64,000 nucleotides of DNA from Balanoglossus misakiensis (lineage: Eukaryota; Hemichordata): assembly GCA_040954595.2 (NCBI GenBank), contig CM082596.2, positions 11,284,001-11,348,000 on the forward strand. Reading direction: 5' to 3'. How positions within the stretch are numbered: the first letter of the stretch is position 1; the number at the start of each line of letters is the position of its first letter. This document shows, piece after piece, positions 32,004 through 43,545 of the stretch. The position numbers were made by a program, and so were the translations under genes. The notes below the pieces were generated by a model. It was not told where the DNA came from. It saw only the letters and a program-made list of their open reading frames with translations, and searched no databases.

Positions 32004-32257
32004 GTAAACTTCTACCCACCCACCTTTATTTCCAACATCAAACATTAGGTCAGGTAATTTACTAACTGAAAAATAGGATGGGAACATTTTCCATTTCTGT
32101 ATTTAAAATTTACTGATATAATATATGAATGAAAAAATGACAAATTTTCCAAATTTGAATAGACCTCTATTTATGAAAATAATTAAAATTTGCGCCAAAT
32201 TTTTACAGTGGTATTTAAAGGTTAACTTGGTGTGTTAATTCTTTGTTTGATTTACAG

Positions 32258-32391
32258 ATCAGCCGGTGCTGAACAGTGTACTATTTGTGATCAAGGGTAC
32301 GCCTGCACAGATCCCAGTGCATCGCAATTCAAGTGTACCAAGGGTTACGTGTCATTGGCTAGTGCAACAAACTGTACCAGATGTACAAATG
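32258..32391 (+). CDS. Ephrin-receptor-like exon, open but phase-inconsistent (copy I)
   Basis: TTTACAG acceptor and GTAAGA donor. It reads EQCTICDQGYACTDPS, KCTKGYVSLASATNC and TRCTNG, an ephrin-receptor-like repeat with no stop. Its 134-base length is one short of phase 1-1, so a one-base deletion near the 5' end is likely. Copy II has CTDQCTS where this copy has CTDPSAS. Confidence 0.65.
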
Positions 32392-32496
32392 GTAAGATTG
32401 TGGTACTTGTTCAGTTTGCTGTGTGATGAAACTGAGGGGTATGTCTGTATGCATGTATGTGTTTACAACAGATTTTCAAGTCAGTGCGACTGGGGT

Positions 32497-32535
<39 letters not shown>

Positions 32536-32782
32536 GTTTACAACAGATTATCAACTCGGTGCGAGATCTTGCGAGACCCGGTTAGCCATGTGAGATCTCG
32601 CAGAGTCTTATGATATTCAGAAAATGGTTGATTAGAAATGACGTTTAATGTCCTCCAAAGAATTTTCTACATGCCTGTATACTTGTCTCAGAATTATGAA
32701 GTGAATCATCTCAAGTGATTTGTTATTTTAAATGACACTGTATCACAAATACTTCACTAAAAACCTCATTTTCTTTGATCAG
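32392..32782. other. Intron with TG microsatellite
   Basis: Contains a TG repeat near 32500-32527, shorter in copy II, and two TGTTTACAACAGATT direct repeats. No gene seen. Confidence 0.6.
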
Positions 32783-32980
32783 ATGAAATAAGTGAGGAGC
32801 CTGCACGCACATCCCTTCTTCTGTGCCCTGCTGGACAATCGTGTTCAGATCCAATGTAAGATCCGCTTGACTGTGGCAATGGTGAATATGCTATGGAAGG
32901 TGACGGCACATGCACGCCTTGTCCAGCAGGATCCAAGTGTCCAACCATGTCACCCGTAGTGGATTGTTCAACAGTTACTG
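32783..32980 (+). pseudogene. Ephrin-like exon with in-frame TAA (copy I)
   Basis: A 198-base phase 1-1 exon with good splice sites (ATCAG acceptor, GTAAGT donor). It reads LLLCPAGQSCSDPM, a TAA stop, then DPLDCGNGEYAMEGDGTCTP and CPAGSKC. Correct spacing on both sides of the stop shows a point nonsense change in a cysteine-rich module. The same stop is in copy II. Confidence 0.75.
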
Positions 32981-33208
32981 GTAAGTTGGGCTGCAAATCA
33001 CTCTTGTGACTTCCCTGTGTTATAGCATGACATACACAGAAAATTAAACTGGAGTTGATATTGTGATGCACTTTGAAAAACACAATGATTCCACTGAAGA
33101 GGTATTGTACAGTAACACCTGTGATTACGGACATCTCTCTAATAAGGGATCGTTGGACCAAACCAATCGTTCTTAGAATTTTTTCTGTGATAGGTTCATA
33201 CTCGCTAG

Positions 33209-33290
33209 GTTCGGCCACGTCCTTCTGGTTATGAATGCACAACTACAAGTGTCACACAGTGCGCTACAGGGCAGTAAAGTGTTGAAGGAG
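33209..33290 (+). pseudogene. Ephrin-like exon fragment with TAA (copy I)
   Basis: Between a CTAG acceptor and GTAAGT donor it reads RPSGYECTTTSVTQCATGQ, then TAA, then SVEG, like GY.C...C..GQYSVEG of ephrin-like repeats. Incoming phase does not match the previous exon. Weak acceptor, so the start is uncertain. Confidence 0.45.
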
Positions 33291-33410
33291 GTAAGTCTTG
33301 AAATCTCTTTTCTTCTGGTCTCGATTTGAACATGGTTCCACAAGTTGTTTACATCACTTGTAGTTTTACATATTTTTTGAGTTCAACAGCTATGCTATAC
33401 ATGGTGTCCT

Positions 33411-34400
33411 GAGAAGTCGACCAGTATGAGAAGTCGGTATCGGCCAGTACGAGAAGTCGGCCTGTGGGAGAGAACCCTGGTACTTTGTGTTATATATAAC
33501 TGTTTCACTACGAAATGTTTCCTTGATGTACAGGAGCTGAGATATTTGTACAAATAGCCGATGAATTTTAAAACTGTCTGTTCACTTTGCATGTACGTCA
33601 CCGGGGTACGTCAACATCAGTCACCTGCACTTCTTGCGCTGCGCCAGTAGTCAGTTCCTCGTCACGTTTGTTTGTTTGGTGTTGTCTCAAAGTATGCATA
33701 TACACATACATCTTCTATGTATTTTAGTAGGCTTTGAAACAACTCCCTGTAAAGGGACAAAGTCTCTCTCTCGCTGCCCTTTTTCCATTAATAATATTTG
33801 ATACAAGACACCATTTATTTATTCTAAATGTGGATATATAGTGAATCAACGTTCAACCACACACAACTTCAATCCAACTTGTAGACACGAGAGTGAAAAA
33901 CTTGCCAAAATGAATAATCGTTGTTTACCATTTATTCATTTTGGCGGGATTTTTACACTCATATCCTACAAACGGGATGGAATTTGTCTGTAGTTGAATG
34001 TGGATTCTCAATATATCCACATGTAGAATAATGTGAACGGTGTCTTGTATCAAACATAATTAATGGAAAAAGGTTCGCGCGAGAGAGACTTTGTCCCTTT
34101 AATCAGAAATGTCACAGGAATTTGGCGAACAACCTAAGCTCCTTACGCGGATACGGGGCTGGGGAACCGGTACGGATGCCAGACGCCATTATTTGAAATG
34201 ACGCCATTGTGTTGTCAAGAATTTGGGAAATCCGTCCAAATGAAAATATTTAGTGCAAATATATTTTATTAAGTGTTGTTATAAGTAATCTGGGTCATCA
34301 CTGCACTATTCGGGTACAAGTTCAACAACTGGCCGACTTCTCGTACTGGCCGACTTCTCATACGCGCGTACTGGCCGACTTCTAATCTGGCCGACTTCTC
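33411..34400. mobile_element. TIR element with GAGAAGTCGGCC repeats, hosting another MITE
   Basis: Ends are inverted: GAGAAGTCGACCAG at 33411 and CTGGCCGACTTCTC ending at 34400. Each end has three or four direct repeats of GAGAAGTCGGCCAGTAC type. About 990 bp including the nested MITE at 33752-34099; no coding capacity. No target duplication is evident. Same in copy II at 53639-54628. Confidence 0.7.
33752..34099. mobile_element. 348-bp foldback MITE with TA duplication
   Basis: Termini AAGGGACAAAGTCTCTCTC and complement, flanked by TA (33750-33751, 34100-34101). Long arms pair further inward (CCATTAAT..., GATACAAGACACC) to a centre where CCAAAATGAATAA pairs with TTATTCATTTTGG. TA duplication suggests a Tc1/mariner-like origin. 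Nested in the 990-bp TIR element. Confidence 0.85.
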
Positions 34401-34586
34401 ATGTATTCCTATACATTAGTGAAAATTGGGGAAACTGGTGTTTTTCAGACAACTTATGAAGTCCCTTTCGCAGTATTAACTCTAAAACAGCGGGTGATAT
34501 TCCTTTTAAAATTTAACCAAATAAGCATACTTGAACTCTGTCATATCGGCAAAACACTCACTACACAAGCTGCTGTTATTCTACAG

Positions 34587-34803
34587 ACATGACATGTGCT
34601 GATTGCGGCGTAGGTAACTACTGTCCAGATGGGTCAGACAGCCCCATTCCTTGTCCATCAAGTTATTATGCTGACACAGCCACAGATGTATCCTGTACCC
34701 CTTGCGATCCAGGCTGTCAGTGTGCAGCAACATCACCCACTTGCCTGCACATCAAGAACCTACTCTCTGGGACCATCAACAACATGTACTCCCCTTCTAC
34801 CAG
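34587..34803 (+). CDS. Ephrin-receptor-like exon, open (copy I)
   Basis: Acceptor TTCTACAG. It reads MTCADCGVGNYCPDGSDS, PCPSSYYADTA, SCTPCDPGCQCAA, then a cysteine-poor tail LHIKNLLSGTINN. The first half is a clean ephrin-like repeat, and PGCQCAA looks like the switch to the EGF part. The donor (CAG then GTTTGT) is weak and gives phase 2, not matching the next exon. Identical in copy II. Confidence 0.7.
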
Positions 34804-35623
34804 GTTTGTAGTCGTCTTAGTCGTAAAAACATATTTAAGGTGTTGCGCACCTCGAAATAAAGGGTCGTCTGATCATGTTTAAATTAATACTGATGATACT
34901 ATGACTTCTAAACATTTAATCTATGGAATAAAAATTGGGGGTCAACCATCTAGAGTTTTGAAAAAGCGCCCTTTATCTAGCACCTCTTTCAGATTTTGCC
35001 AGGCTCGTAGATTTTTGTAAAATGGCCTCAAAAATAAGAATTTTGGGAGGTTTGTCATATTTTTTCACCATTGTAGAATCTAAATGTTCTGAATTATTTT
35101 ATTTTTAGCAATTTTGAGATTGATTCATATTCAGTATGATAATCGCATGTCAATACAACTGTTACATTAAAGGAAAAGTTCAAATCCGCCTAAAACCACA
35201 TTGCATTGGTACCTAGTTAAGTTGTCCTCACTTCTGACGCAAAATTTTGATGTGCAATGCACGTGTCTGTGAAATTGACGAATAAAAAAATTGTATACCA
35301 GTGCAAAATTAAAAACTCCCTGTGCAGCCATCTTGGCAACTGCATGCTGGGAAAAGTACTCGGATGATGACGAAAAAGTTTCGGGGTTCCGTGTAGTGCT
35401 ACCCCGGAATACACTGTTGGGTGCAGACTACAACTATGGAAAAGAGATGCAGAATGTCATGTGATATAGTAGTGAAAACAAATACATGTTGGTTCACGTA
35501 TTTCAGCTCTCAGCAATCAGGGTGCATTGAAAGGCCTTGATTGGTGTGATATTCACAATTGATTATTATAAATACTTACAGTTGTATACTGTTTTATTTT
35601 GTAAATATTGTGTACATTTGCAG
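34804..35623. other. Intron (copy I)
   Basis: No gene seen. A fragment with GGAAAAGTACTCGGATGATG near 35350 has no recognised family. Confidence 0.45.
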
Positions 35624-35753
35624 CAATGAATCCGTGCGAACACAAACCTTAACCCATGCCGGAATGCTGGTACTTGCCAAGCAATCCAGGGATCTTGTAC
35701 AGGCGTCACATGTCAATGTGCTGGCTGCTACCTGGGCTTCACATGTGAAACAC
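35624..35753 (+). pseudogene. 8-Cys EGF-like exon, frameshifted (copy I)
   Basis: TTTGCAG acceptor, GTGAGT donor, 130 bases (one too many). The first codons read MNPCEH, the frame then shifts and the rest reads PCRNAGTCQAIQGSC, TGVTCQCAGCYLG and FTCET with the 8-cysteine pattern. One-base insertion between the first two cysteines, shared with copy II. Confidence 0.75.
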
Positions 35754-35983
35754 GTGAGTACAGTACTTTGTCATTTATTAAAAAATCTAAGTGCTGAGGT
35801 ACATTGTAGTAATAATAGCAGGTGTAGTCATTATCATCATCATCATCATCTTAAAGTCAGTCATATGATCGGTAATAAAAACAGTAAAATCACCAGTATA
35901 AAAACATAACAGAGAAATAATGAACGTGTACTGGTGTTACCATAGGTAAGTGTTGTATAAAATTTTGAATTCCTGTCTTCCAG

Positions 35984-36106
35984 TTCCTAATCCATGCTTC
36001 ACTAGTCCTTGTCTCAATGGAGGTACCTGCCAACAACAGGCAAATTCTTGTACTGCCACCATTGGCATGTGCACAGAGTGTTACTAGGGAACCAGGTGTG
36101 AGACAA
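35984..36106 (+). pseudogene. 8-Cys EGF-like exon with in-frame TAG (copy I)
   Basis: A 123-base phase 1-1 exon: PNPCFTSPCLNGGTCQ, ANSC, GMCTECY, TAG, GTRCET. The stop falls where other repeats have CY.G. The cysteine normally just before the last C-x2-C is missing. Same in copy II. Confidence 0.78.
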
Positions 36107-36199
36107 GTAAGTTTGAATCTATAGCAGTTAATAATGATAATTATCATTTTTTTTATTATGATTTAAACTTCACTGATGTTGTACAAACACAAAAATAGA

Positions 36200-36665
36200 A
36201 ATAATAATAATAATAATAATAATAATTTATTTGTATAGCGTCAGTATCCACAAAAAATGTGATCAATGATGCTTAAAGCAAAAGTACAATACAACAAATG
36301 GCTAAAAAACAGATTTAAAAAGTAAAGTTTTAACATTTGATTTAAAAACAGATAAGTCTGGTGCCTGGCGAATGGTGAGTGGAAGATTATTCCAAAGAAT
36401 TGGAGCAGCAACAGTAAAAGCACGATCACCATAACTCTTGGTGCGTGATCGAACAGGGCAGAGTTTGAACTGATCAGCTGACCTTAAATTGCGACACGGA
36501 ACATATAGATTAGTCATGCTAGAAAGATAGATTGGACCAAGTTTATGAATGGATTTAAAAATGAGAACTAACATCTTAAAAACAATACGCTCTGTAACAG
36601 GTAGCCAGTGCAACTGATACAAAAAATACAAAAAGAGTGATGTGACAGGTGATTTTTGAACGAGT
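36200..36665 (-). mobile_element. 5'-truncated CR1/L2-type LINE (copy I)
   Basis: A (TAA)n tail at its 3' end (AAT repeat 36200-36227 on plus), then an open frame of about 120 residues matching the C-terminal end of the LINE RT protein: QLHWLPVTERIVFKM, YLSSMTNLYVPCRNLRSADQ, APILWNNLP and VKTLLFKSVF. Truncated within the RT C-terminal domain. Shared with copy II. Confidence 0.85.
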
Positions 36666-36901
36666 AACAATTAGAAAGGGATAGCAGCTTAGCTCTATTC
36701 CGTTTCCAAAGTGTTTGTTCTTTTAAACTACCTGTGCATTTTTTTTATTTATTCTGATTATGCTAATATGCTAATTTGTTGGTTTGTCACATCACAATTT
36801 TTGTAGGAAACTCACCCCTGGGAATTTTTTTCAGTCACTTACATACATTCATAATCACATGACATTGATGATCATGGAAAATTTGACCCTTTTCCTTGTA
36901 G

Positions 36902-37013
36902 GACTCAACCAGTGTCCACCAAATCCGTGCCATCTGTCAACCGGCTCGAAATTCCTGCTTTGATCTCACCTGCATATGTACTGGTTGCTACAAAGGTGAT
37001 AGGTGTGAGATAT
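36902..37013 (+). pseudogene. 8-Cys EGF-like exon with internal deletion (copy I)
   Basis: A 112-base exon with good splice sites. It starts LNQCPPNPC and ends ICQPARNSC, FDLTCICTGCYKGD, RCEI in another frame. About 11 bases, including most of the LNG loop before the third cysteine, are missing. Shared with copy II. Confidence 0.75.
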
Positions 37014-38179
37014 GTAAGTATACAGCGCAGTCTCTTTTACCTTTTGTCTCTGATGCATTCAAATACTGCATGTTTCCTGAGCATAGGTGTAGCCATCACC
37101 ACAGCAGAGCTTGGAGAGTTCTTGACATCGAATGCAAGATTACACTCTTCCCAATCAAAATCACTTTCGTAGCGCATAATGTCTTGATTGTCTTAGTTCA
37201 AGAAACATTATGCGCGACTGGCCAATTTTACTGCCTTTTGTCAACGCACATCCACTATGGAAATTCTCACTCCAGGCCAGATAGTGTAAATTTGCATATG
37301 AGTCTACAGGTATGCTTGAAGTCAAGTCAAGCATTTGCAAGGAACCCTCCTCCAGTACACAGGTCTTTGATTTCATGAAGGGAAGCCCTTGCCTCACAGT
37401 CACTGCCACATGATCTATGGAGGTGTGAACAACTTGATACCAGCCTAATATAAGTTGTAGGCACAATCACTCCACACACCCTTGCCATAATTCTGCACAG
37501 CCTTGTGAAATACCCGGACTGTTAGACAAAAGATGCTTGTTTTGGACGCTGTCAGACTCAGAGGTGCCAAATTCCTGTTTAACTTGTCCAGATGTGTTCC
37601 ATAAATGATCGCTGCGTTCAACCACGTTGCACTTTTCTCGTCTTCTGCGAGATGTTCTAAGGTGTTTGTGACAACTTCACGCAAAACGCGAGACTTTGCG
37701 TTAGTTTATACACAGTTTATTTGCAAATTGGATTATTGGGATTTACCTGGAAATAATGTATGCAAAAGAACATCATTTCAAGAAAAAACTGGAGTTGCGC
37801 GTCCTTCTTTCTCTAGTGTCCATGGTCAAACAAGTGAGTATATACTTTCAAGACACCCTGCAAACAAACAAGCAATCTTCATTCCGTAGATCTTTAAGCA
37901 TATTTATGCATTGTAAATTTTGATGTGAAACTTCAAATTTTATTGGTCTTGTTGCCAAACTTCTGAAGAAATGAGGATATTGTTTTGAAGGGTATTTTAT
38001 CAGTAGATAACAAATACCATGGCCCTCCATGCAAATACCCACATGGTAAATTAAAACTGTTGCAGGTGTATTTGATTTCCACATATGGATTACATGTGGG
38101 ATAATATTGGGTGCTGGCAGTTTCAGTAAATGAACTGCTCTATTGCTGAGATAACAATAGGTTGCACTTTTTATTGCAG
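37014..38179. other. Intron, partly open frames, no recognised gene (copy I)
   Basis: Minus-strand open stretches at 37161-37466 and 37445-37684 (MREVVTNTLEHLAEDEKSA) and plus-strand 37690-37850 have a coding-like look but match nothing I know; possibly a decayed transposon. Open in both copies with few changes. Confidence 0.35.
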
Positions 38180-38302
38180 TCCAAGATCCATGCCAGCGAA
38201 ACAGCTGTCTCAACGGGGCTGTATGTAATGCAGTGGCCAACTCCTGCACGGCATATACCTGTGCCTGTACTGGTTGCTATGAGGGTAACCGTTGTGAAAT
38301 AT
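38180..38302 (+). CDS. 8-Cys EGF-like exon, intact (copy I)
   Basis: A 123-base phase 1-1 exon: QDPCQRNSCLNGAVC, ANSC, AYTCACTGCYEG, NRCEI. Eight cysteines spaced C-x4-C-x5-C-x6-C-x4-C-x-C-x2-C-x5-C. Compared with ordinary EGF there is one extra Cys before the C-x-C and one after it, presumably an additional disulfide. No lesions. Confidence 0.85.
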
Positions 38303-39141
38303 GTAAGTTTCTGACGTACCGTAAATGACAATCTTTTGGGCACTTTCTCTTCATAGCAATTGAATTGTGTGGTAACTTCTCATTTCTAAAATTTCCCCAA
38401 GAGAAAAGAAAGGAAAAGAAAACAGAAATTTCATTTGTATGTCTGTGCAATTTAGGATAGGCACGAACTTGTGAGGAAGTGTACGAAGCTGGATGTTTTC
38501 ATCACTCAAATATACAAGAGTTGCCTCTTGAAGACTAGTGTCTGTAGAGATAATTGTGCATGTGAGGTAATCTCTCCTAAGGTGGTGCACACATCTGAGT
38601 ATTAAGTAAAAGAGACGTCCTTAATTATCCTTACTATTTGGCTTGAAAAATCAATCTTTAATACTAGGTGTTCTGATTAGAGAGGTGTCCATGAGGTGAC
38701 TACACCTGTTACTGCCAGTAGTGTTGGACTGGGGCCATCTGTGCCGTAGGTGTGTCGAATTACTGTTTTATGACACAGCGTGGTATATAAACCCTCATTT
38801 TTGGTATTCTCAATGTGATAGATGGACCCATACACCAATAAATGGGGTGGAAGCATTACAAAGTTTCATCCTTTCAAAATTTGCTGATGTAGGGTCAAAA
38901 TTGAGTGTGAGGTGCACGTTAAAAAGGAAAGCCTTCTGTATCATGTTGATGGCACATTTTTTAATTTTTCAAGATTCTTACAGAAAAATCCTAGCAGCAT
39001 TATGTTATTTTAAATGTACAGGTTTGAAACAAGGAATGAAGACATTGCTCACATATATAATTTAAACAAAATGAACATCACAAGTACATGTACAAGTTTT
39101 TGACAAGCAGGTCATTGATACTTTCATTTTTGTTTTGGCAG
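38303..39141. other. Intron (copy I)
   Basis: No recognised gene or repeat. The longest plus ORF (38721-39065) lacks similarity. Confidence 0.4.
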
Positions 39142-39263
39142 CCATTGATCAGTTATACTCTATGCCTTGTCAAAATGTGGTGGCACATGCGTTGCGTGAG
39201 ACGGCTGTTTCCTGTTTGACTGTATGTGTACCGAATGCTTCACTGGTGCCACATGTACAATGC
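39142..39263 (+). pseudogene. 8-Cys EGF-like exon, multiply broken (copy I)
   Basis: A 122-base exon: IDQLYSMPCQN (first Cys replaced by Leu), a frame change, then GGTCVA, TGA, DGCFLFDCMCTECFTGATCT. Three independent lesions with intact splice signals. Confidence 0.75.
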
Positions 39264-39558
39264 GTAAGTACAAACCAATATTATTTTATTCAATGCAAAA
39301 CACTTGTTATGTATTATATAATATAAATACGGTACACGTATTAAAGCCCTGGTAACTCAAACTTTGGGCTAGCTTAATGTTATCACTATTTTTGTTTTCG
39401 GTTGCAACTGTGGTTTCTTGTCACACTCTAAAGGATTTGACAGCATTTGGTTTTTCAAAACAGCCCTTTGGTTGTTGTCATGTATACATGTACATGACTG
39501 TGGAGTGTAGTTTGTAGATTCTGTAATTTTGACAATATCTTGACTGCACATCCCACAG

Positions 39559-39681
39559 CTGTCAACCAGTGTCAACCCATCCAGTGTCGGAATGGTGGAA
39601 ACTGTGTGCTGACGCCCAATTGGTGTACTGAATTCACATGCTCCTGTACAAGCTGTTACTCCGGCGATTTATGTCAGACAT
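39559..39681 (+). CDS. 8-Cys EGF-like exon, intact (copy I)
   Basis: Phase 1-1, 123 bases: VNQCQPIQCRNGGNC, PNWC, EFTCSCTSCYSG, DLCQT. All eight cysteines present. CACAG acceptor, GTGAGT donor. Same in copy II at 59775-59897. Confidence 0.85.
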
Positions 39682-40065
39682 GTGAGTGATTTTAAATTTC
39701 AGATGAAGAGGAACATAATAACATAACACATAATCGGCTTGCAGTTGGTTTCTTCCAACCTGTATCAAACAGTGAATAACGACACAATTTTGGGGAAATT
39801 TATTAAGAATGTGTGTGCCATAAAAGGGGATTGTGTATTTGACCAAACAACAACCTGCACCGTATGGTACACTAAGACACTATTACACCTGTGTCAAAAT
39901 TTCATTACTTTTCTTTTGTTGAACATGGAAGAAATTTGTCACAGTGATGTTCTGTTGACCAACTGAGATTTTTACCACTCAACCCTGACTGCACAAATCT
40001 GTTTAAAGTATATGTAGTAAATATTAACTGTACACAATTTATATCACTTTCTCTTCTGTGCACAG
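39682..40065. other. Intron (copy I)
   Basis: The hAT-like insertion of copy II lies in the equivalent intron; here its empty site is the single CACTAAG near 39870-39876. Confidence 0.6.
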
Positions 40066-40183
40066 ATTTGAATCCGTGTCAGCCCAACCCTTGTCTAAAC
40101 AGTGGATTCTGCCAGCAAGTGTCCTGCACCGAGTTCAGATGCCAGAGTCCGCGCTGTTTTGATCGGAACCACGTGCGCTGAAC
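40066..40183 (+). pseudogene. 8-Cys EGF-like exon, one-base insertion (first tandem copy)
   Basis: 118 bases: LNPCQPNPCLNSGFC, QVSCTEFRCQSPRCFD, then an extra C shifts the frame so that GTTCAE is lost and TGA arises. The sixth Cys is Ser (CQS for CQC). The same insertion occurs at 41570-41687 and 61056-61173. Confidence 0.78.
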
Positions 40184-40627
40184 GTAAGCAAACCAGTGTC
40201 AGATTTCCCGCACAAAGTAGAAATCGCTGGGCTTTGTCATTGATATTGTCTCAATAAAGTTGCCTGTGATTGTGCAGCTAACCAAGAGACTTATATGCAC
40301 TACCGTAGCCATGATGAATATTTTCATTGACTCAAATGCTCATCAGTGTGTTGCTATTTTTCCAACCGTAAATTGAAACATCAGAAAGTTATGACATCAA
40401 CTACCCCCACCCCCACCCCACCCCACCCCCAACTAGTAAATATTATAAGATGCTGTAATTATGATATAGATGGTAGCACCAAGCTTGGATCAAGTGGTCT
40501 TCATTATCCTTCACACATGAACATGATCACACGGATGTGCAATCTTCTGACAGTCTGCTACAGATTTCACTTCCCACTCAAGTGTGTAAGACCCTAATGT
40601 GATACTTTTCATTTCTCTCACCCTTAG
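40184..40627. other. Intron with C-rich tract
   Basis: Contains a CCCCA/CCCA tract (40404-40431) conserved in all three copies. No gene. Confidence 0.5.
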
Positions 40628-40750
40628 CGATCAACCAGTGTCTTCTAAACCCATGTCTGAATAACGGAGTGTATCAGCCACTTCAAGGCTCCTGCTCAAT
40701 CTACACCTGCAACTGTCCAACCTGCTACACTGGGCAAACATGTGTTACAT
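40628..40750 (+). CDS. 8-Cys EGF-like exon, third Cys replaced (first tandem copy)
   Basis: Phase 1-1, 123 bases: INQCLLNPCLNNGVYQ, QGSCSIYTCNCPTCYTGQTCVT. No stop. The third cysteine is Tyr (TGT to TAT), which would leave an unpaired partner. CTTAG acceptor, GTAAGT donor. Confidence 0.78.
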
Positions 40751-41569
40751 GTAAGTCACAAGTTTTTAGGTCCCATTGGTATGTACCATGGTACCTTATG
40801 GGATTGGTTACGTCTGTATGTATGGATGGATGGATGGATGTTTGTTCAAATGAAGATGTCATTGCCAAAAATATGCAAATTAGCTGGGAAAATGTGAAAT
40901 TGGTCAAAACTCAAAAACTGGACAACCACTGGTCATATTGATTTGAAAATTGGTATGCATTAACCTTATATCAACCTCATACAATCCTGTATGTTTTGAG
41001 CTAATATTATCGATTTCCTATTTTTTATGCATTTTTTTGTATTTTTCCATGTTATTGGTAAAAAGTCTTTGAAATTTAGTATGAAGCTTCCTAATGGTTG
41101 TCTAAGTAACCATAGTTTTATTCAAATTGTTGCAAAATTTGCATATCTATAATTTTGAGCATAGTTGCCATTTTTGGTCAAAAAATGTTTTTCTTTAAAA
41201 CCTCATGCCAGATTGCTTTGCAATTTGGTAGGCATATTCGTAGGGGTAACCTAAATAATATGTTGTAAAAAAATGTGATATTTGCATAAATGTGTTATCG
41301 GGGAAACTTTTGCAATTTTTGTCAAAAATTGTTTTCTCTGAAACCGCTTGTCCTATTGCATTGAACTTTGGCAGCATGTTCCTTGTAGTGATTGAAGTAA
41401 GATATTGTACAATTTTGGTTTGTTGAACATGGAAGAAATTTGTCACAGTGATGTTCTGTTGACCAACTGAGATTTTTACCACTCAACCCTGACTGCACAA
41501 ATCTGTTTAAAGTATATGTAGTAAATATTAACTGTACACAATTTATATCACTTTCTCTTCTGTGCACAG

Positions 41570-41687
41570 ATTTGAATCCGTGTCAGCCCAACCCTTGTCT
41601 AAACAGTGGATTCTGCCAGCAAGTGTCCTGCACCGAGTTCAGATGCCAGAGTCCGCGCTGTTTTGATCGGAACCACGTGCGCTGAAC
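41570..41687 (+). pseudogene. 8-Cys EGF-like exon, one-base insertion (second tandem copy)
   Basis: Copy of 40066-40183 with the same insertion and Cys-to-Ser change. Confidence 0.78.
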
Positions 41688-42131
41688 GTAAGCAAACCAG
41701 TGTCAGATTTCCCGCACAAAGTAGAAATCGCTGGGCTTTGTCATTGATATTGTCTCAATAAAGTTGCCTGTGAGTGTGCAGCTAACCAAGAGACTTATAT
41801 GCACTACCGTAGCCATGATGAATATTTTCATTGACTCAAATGCTCATCAGTGTGTTGCTATTTTTCCAACCGTAAATTGAAACATCAGAAAGTTATGACA
41901 TCAACTACCCCCACCCCCACCCCACCCCACCCCCAACTAGTAAATATTATAAGATGCTGTAATTATGATATAGATGGTAGCACCAAGCTTGGATCAAGTG
42001 GTCTTCATTATCCTTCACACATGAACATGATCACACGGATGTGCAATCTTCTGACAGTCTGCTACAGATTTCACTTCCCACTCAAGTGTGTAAGACCCTA
42101 ATGTGATACTTTTCATTTCTCTCACCCTTAG

Positions 42132-42254
42132 CGATCAACCAGTGTCTTCTAAACCCATGTCTGAATAACGGAGTGTATCAGCCACTTCAAGGCTCCTGCT
42201 CAATCTACACCTGCAACTGTCCAACCTGCTACACTGGGAAAACATGTGTTACAT
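42132..42254 (+). CDS. 8-Cys EGF-like exon, third Cys replaced (second tandem copy)
   Basis: Copy of 40628-40750, differing at YTGK for YTGQ. Confidence 0.78.
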
Positions 42255-42659
42255 GTAAGTCACAAGTTTTTAGGTCCCATTGGTATGTACCATGGTACCT
42301 TATGGGATTGGTTACGTCTGTATGTATGGATGGATGGATGGATGTTTGTTCAAATGAAGATGTCATTGCCAAAAATATGCAAATTAGCTGGGAAAATGTG
42401 AAATTGGTCAAAACTCAAAAACTGGACAACCACTGGTCATATTGATTTGAAAATTGGTATGCATTAACCTTATATCAACCTCATACAATCCTGTATGTTT
42501 TGAGCTAATATTATCGATTTCCTATTTTTTATGCATTTTTTTGTATTTTTCCATGTTATTGGTAAAAAGTCTTTGAAATTTAGTATGAAGCTTCCTAATG
42601 GTTGTCTAAGTAACCATAGTTTTATTCAAATTGTTGCAAAATTTGCATATCTATAATTT

Positions 42660-43545
42660 TGAGTAATAGTTGCCATTTTTGGTCAAAAAATGTTTTTCTT
42701 TAAAACCTCATGCCAGATTGCTTTGCAATTTGGTAGGCATATTCGTAGGGGTAACCTAAATAATATGTTGTAAAAAAATGTGATATTTGCATAAATGTGT
42801 TATCAGGGAAACTTTTGCAATTTTTGTCAAAAATTGTTTTCTCTGAAACCGCTTGTCCTATTGCATTGAACTTTGGCAGCATGTTCCTTGTAGTGATTGA
42901 AGTAAGATATTGTACAATTTTGGTGATATTTGCATATTTGTGTTTTTGCCACATTTGAACAAATATTTTCTGTGAAACTGCTTGTTGGATTGCTTTGAAA
43001 TTAGTTTTTTCTCTGATTGCTTTGAAATTTAGGATATAATTTCATAACACATACCTGTATATGTGCAACTTTTATTCAATTCTGAGATCAGAAAGATTAA
43101 ATATTTAGCGAGTTTTTTTGGTAAGTTTCTTTGTTTTTGGTTAGCAAATCTTCTCCTAAACAAATTGTCCAGTTATTTCTAAAGTTACTATTTACAAGGA
43201 GTTGTTACCTCAAACAAAGACATGTTTACATAACTTAAATAGGCCAGCTGTTACAGAGACCACCAGCTATCAAATTTTAATTACCAGTGGCAGGTCAGTG
43301 TGTGTCTGTTCCAGGACTGACTGAAAGAAGTTGCTTCGCATGTGTGTTTGTACAGACAATTTTTGGTCAATTTTTTTTCTAGCACCACTTGTAAGACTGC
43401 CAGGACACATGACAGTTTATTGGGCATGTTCCTTGTTAATGTTTTTACATTCCATATTTCTACATGGTCAGATCATATCTGCTTGCAAATGTCACCTGTA
43501 ATTTTTATTCTGGTGTGTCACTGTTTCCGCATAATCCTCAAATGT
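42660..43545 (+). repeat. Dispersed repeat, plus orientation
   Basis: Partner of the inverted copy at 11860-12740. Blocks such as GATTGCTTTGCAATTTGGTAGG and CTGTAATTTTTATTCTGGTG correspond in reverse order. Non-coding. Confidence 0.75.

Larger units (their letters stand above)
39917..42924 (+). repeat. 1,504-bp direct tandem duplication (copy I only)
   Basis: Positions 39917-41420 repeat at 41421-42924 with a handful of changes, duplicating two EGF-like exons. Copy II has one version (offset change from +20990 to +19486). Junction near 41411-41421 (ATTTTGG then TTTGTTGAAC). Confidence 0.95.

Noticed and set aside
32766-33242. 158-residue minus ORF opposite the ephrin-like exons
   Set aside because: Antisense shadow of exons with clear splice sites and cysteine pattern on the plus strand.
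37445-37684. Minus-strand ORF MREVVTNTLEHLAEDEKS as a gene
   Set aside because: Looks coding-like, but I recognise no family, both ends are ragged and its context is an intron; left as unassigned sequence.
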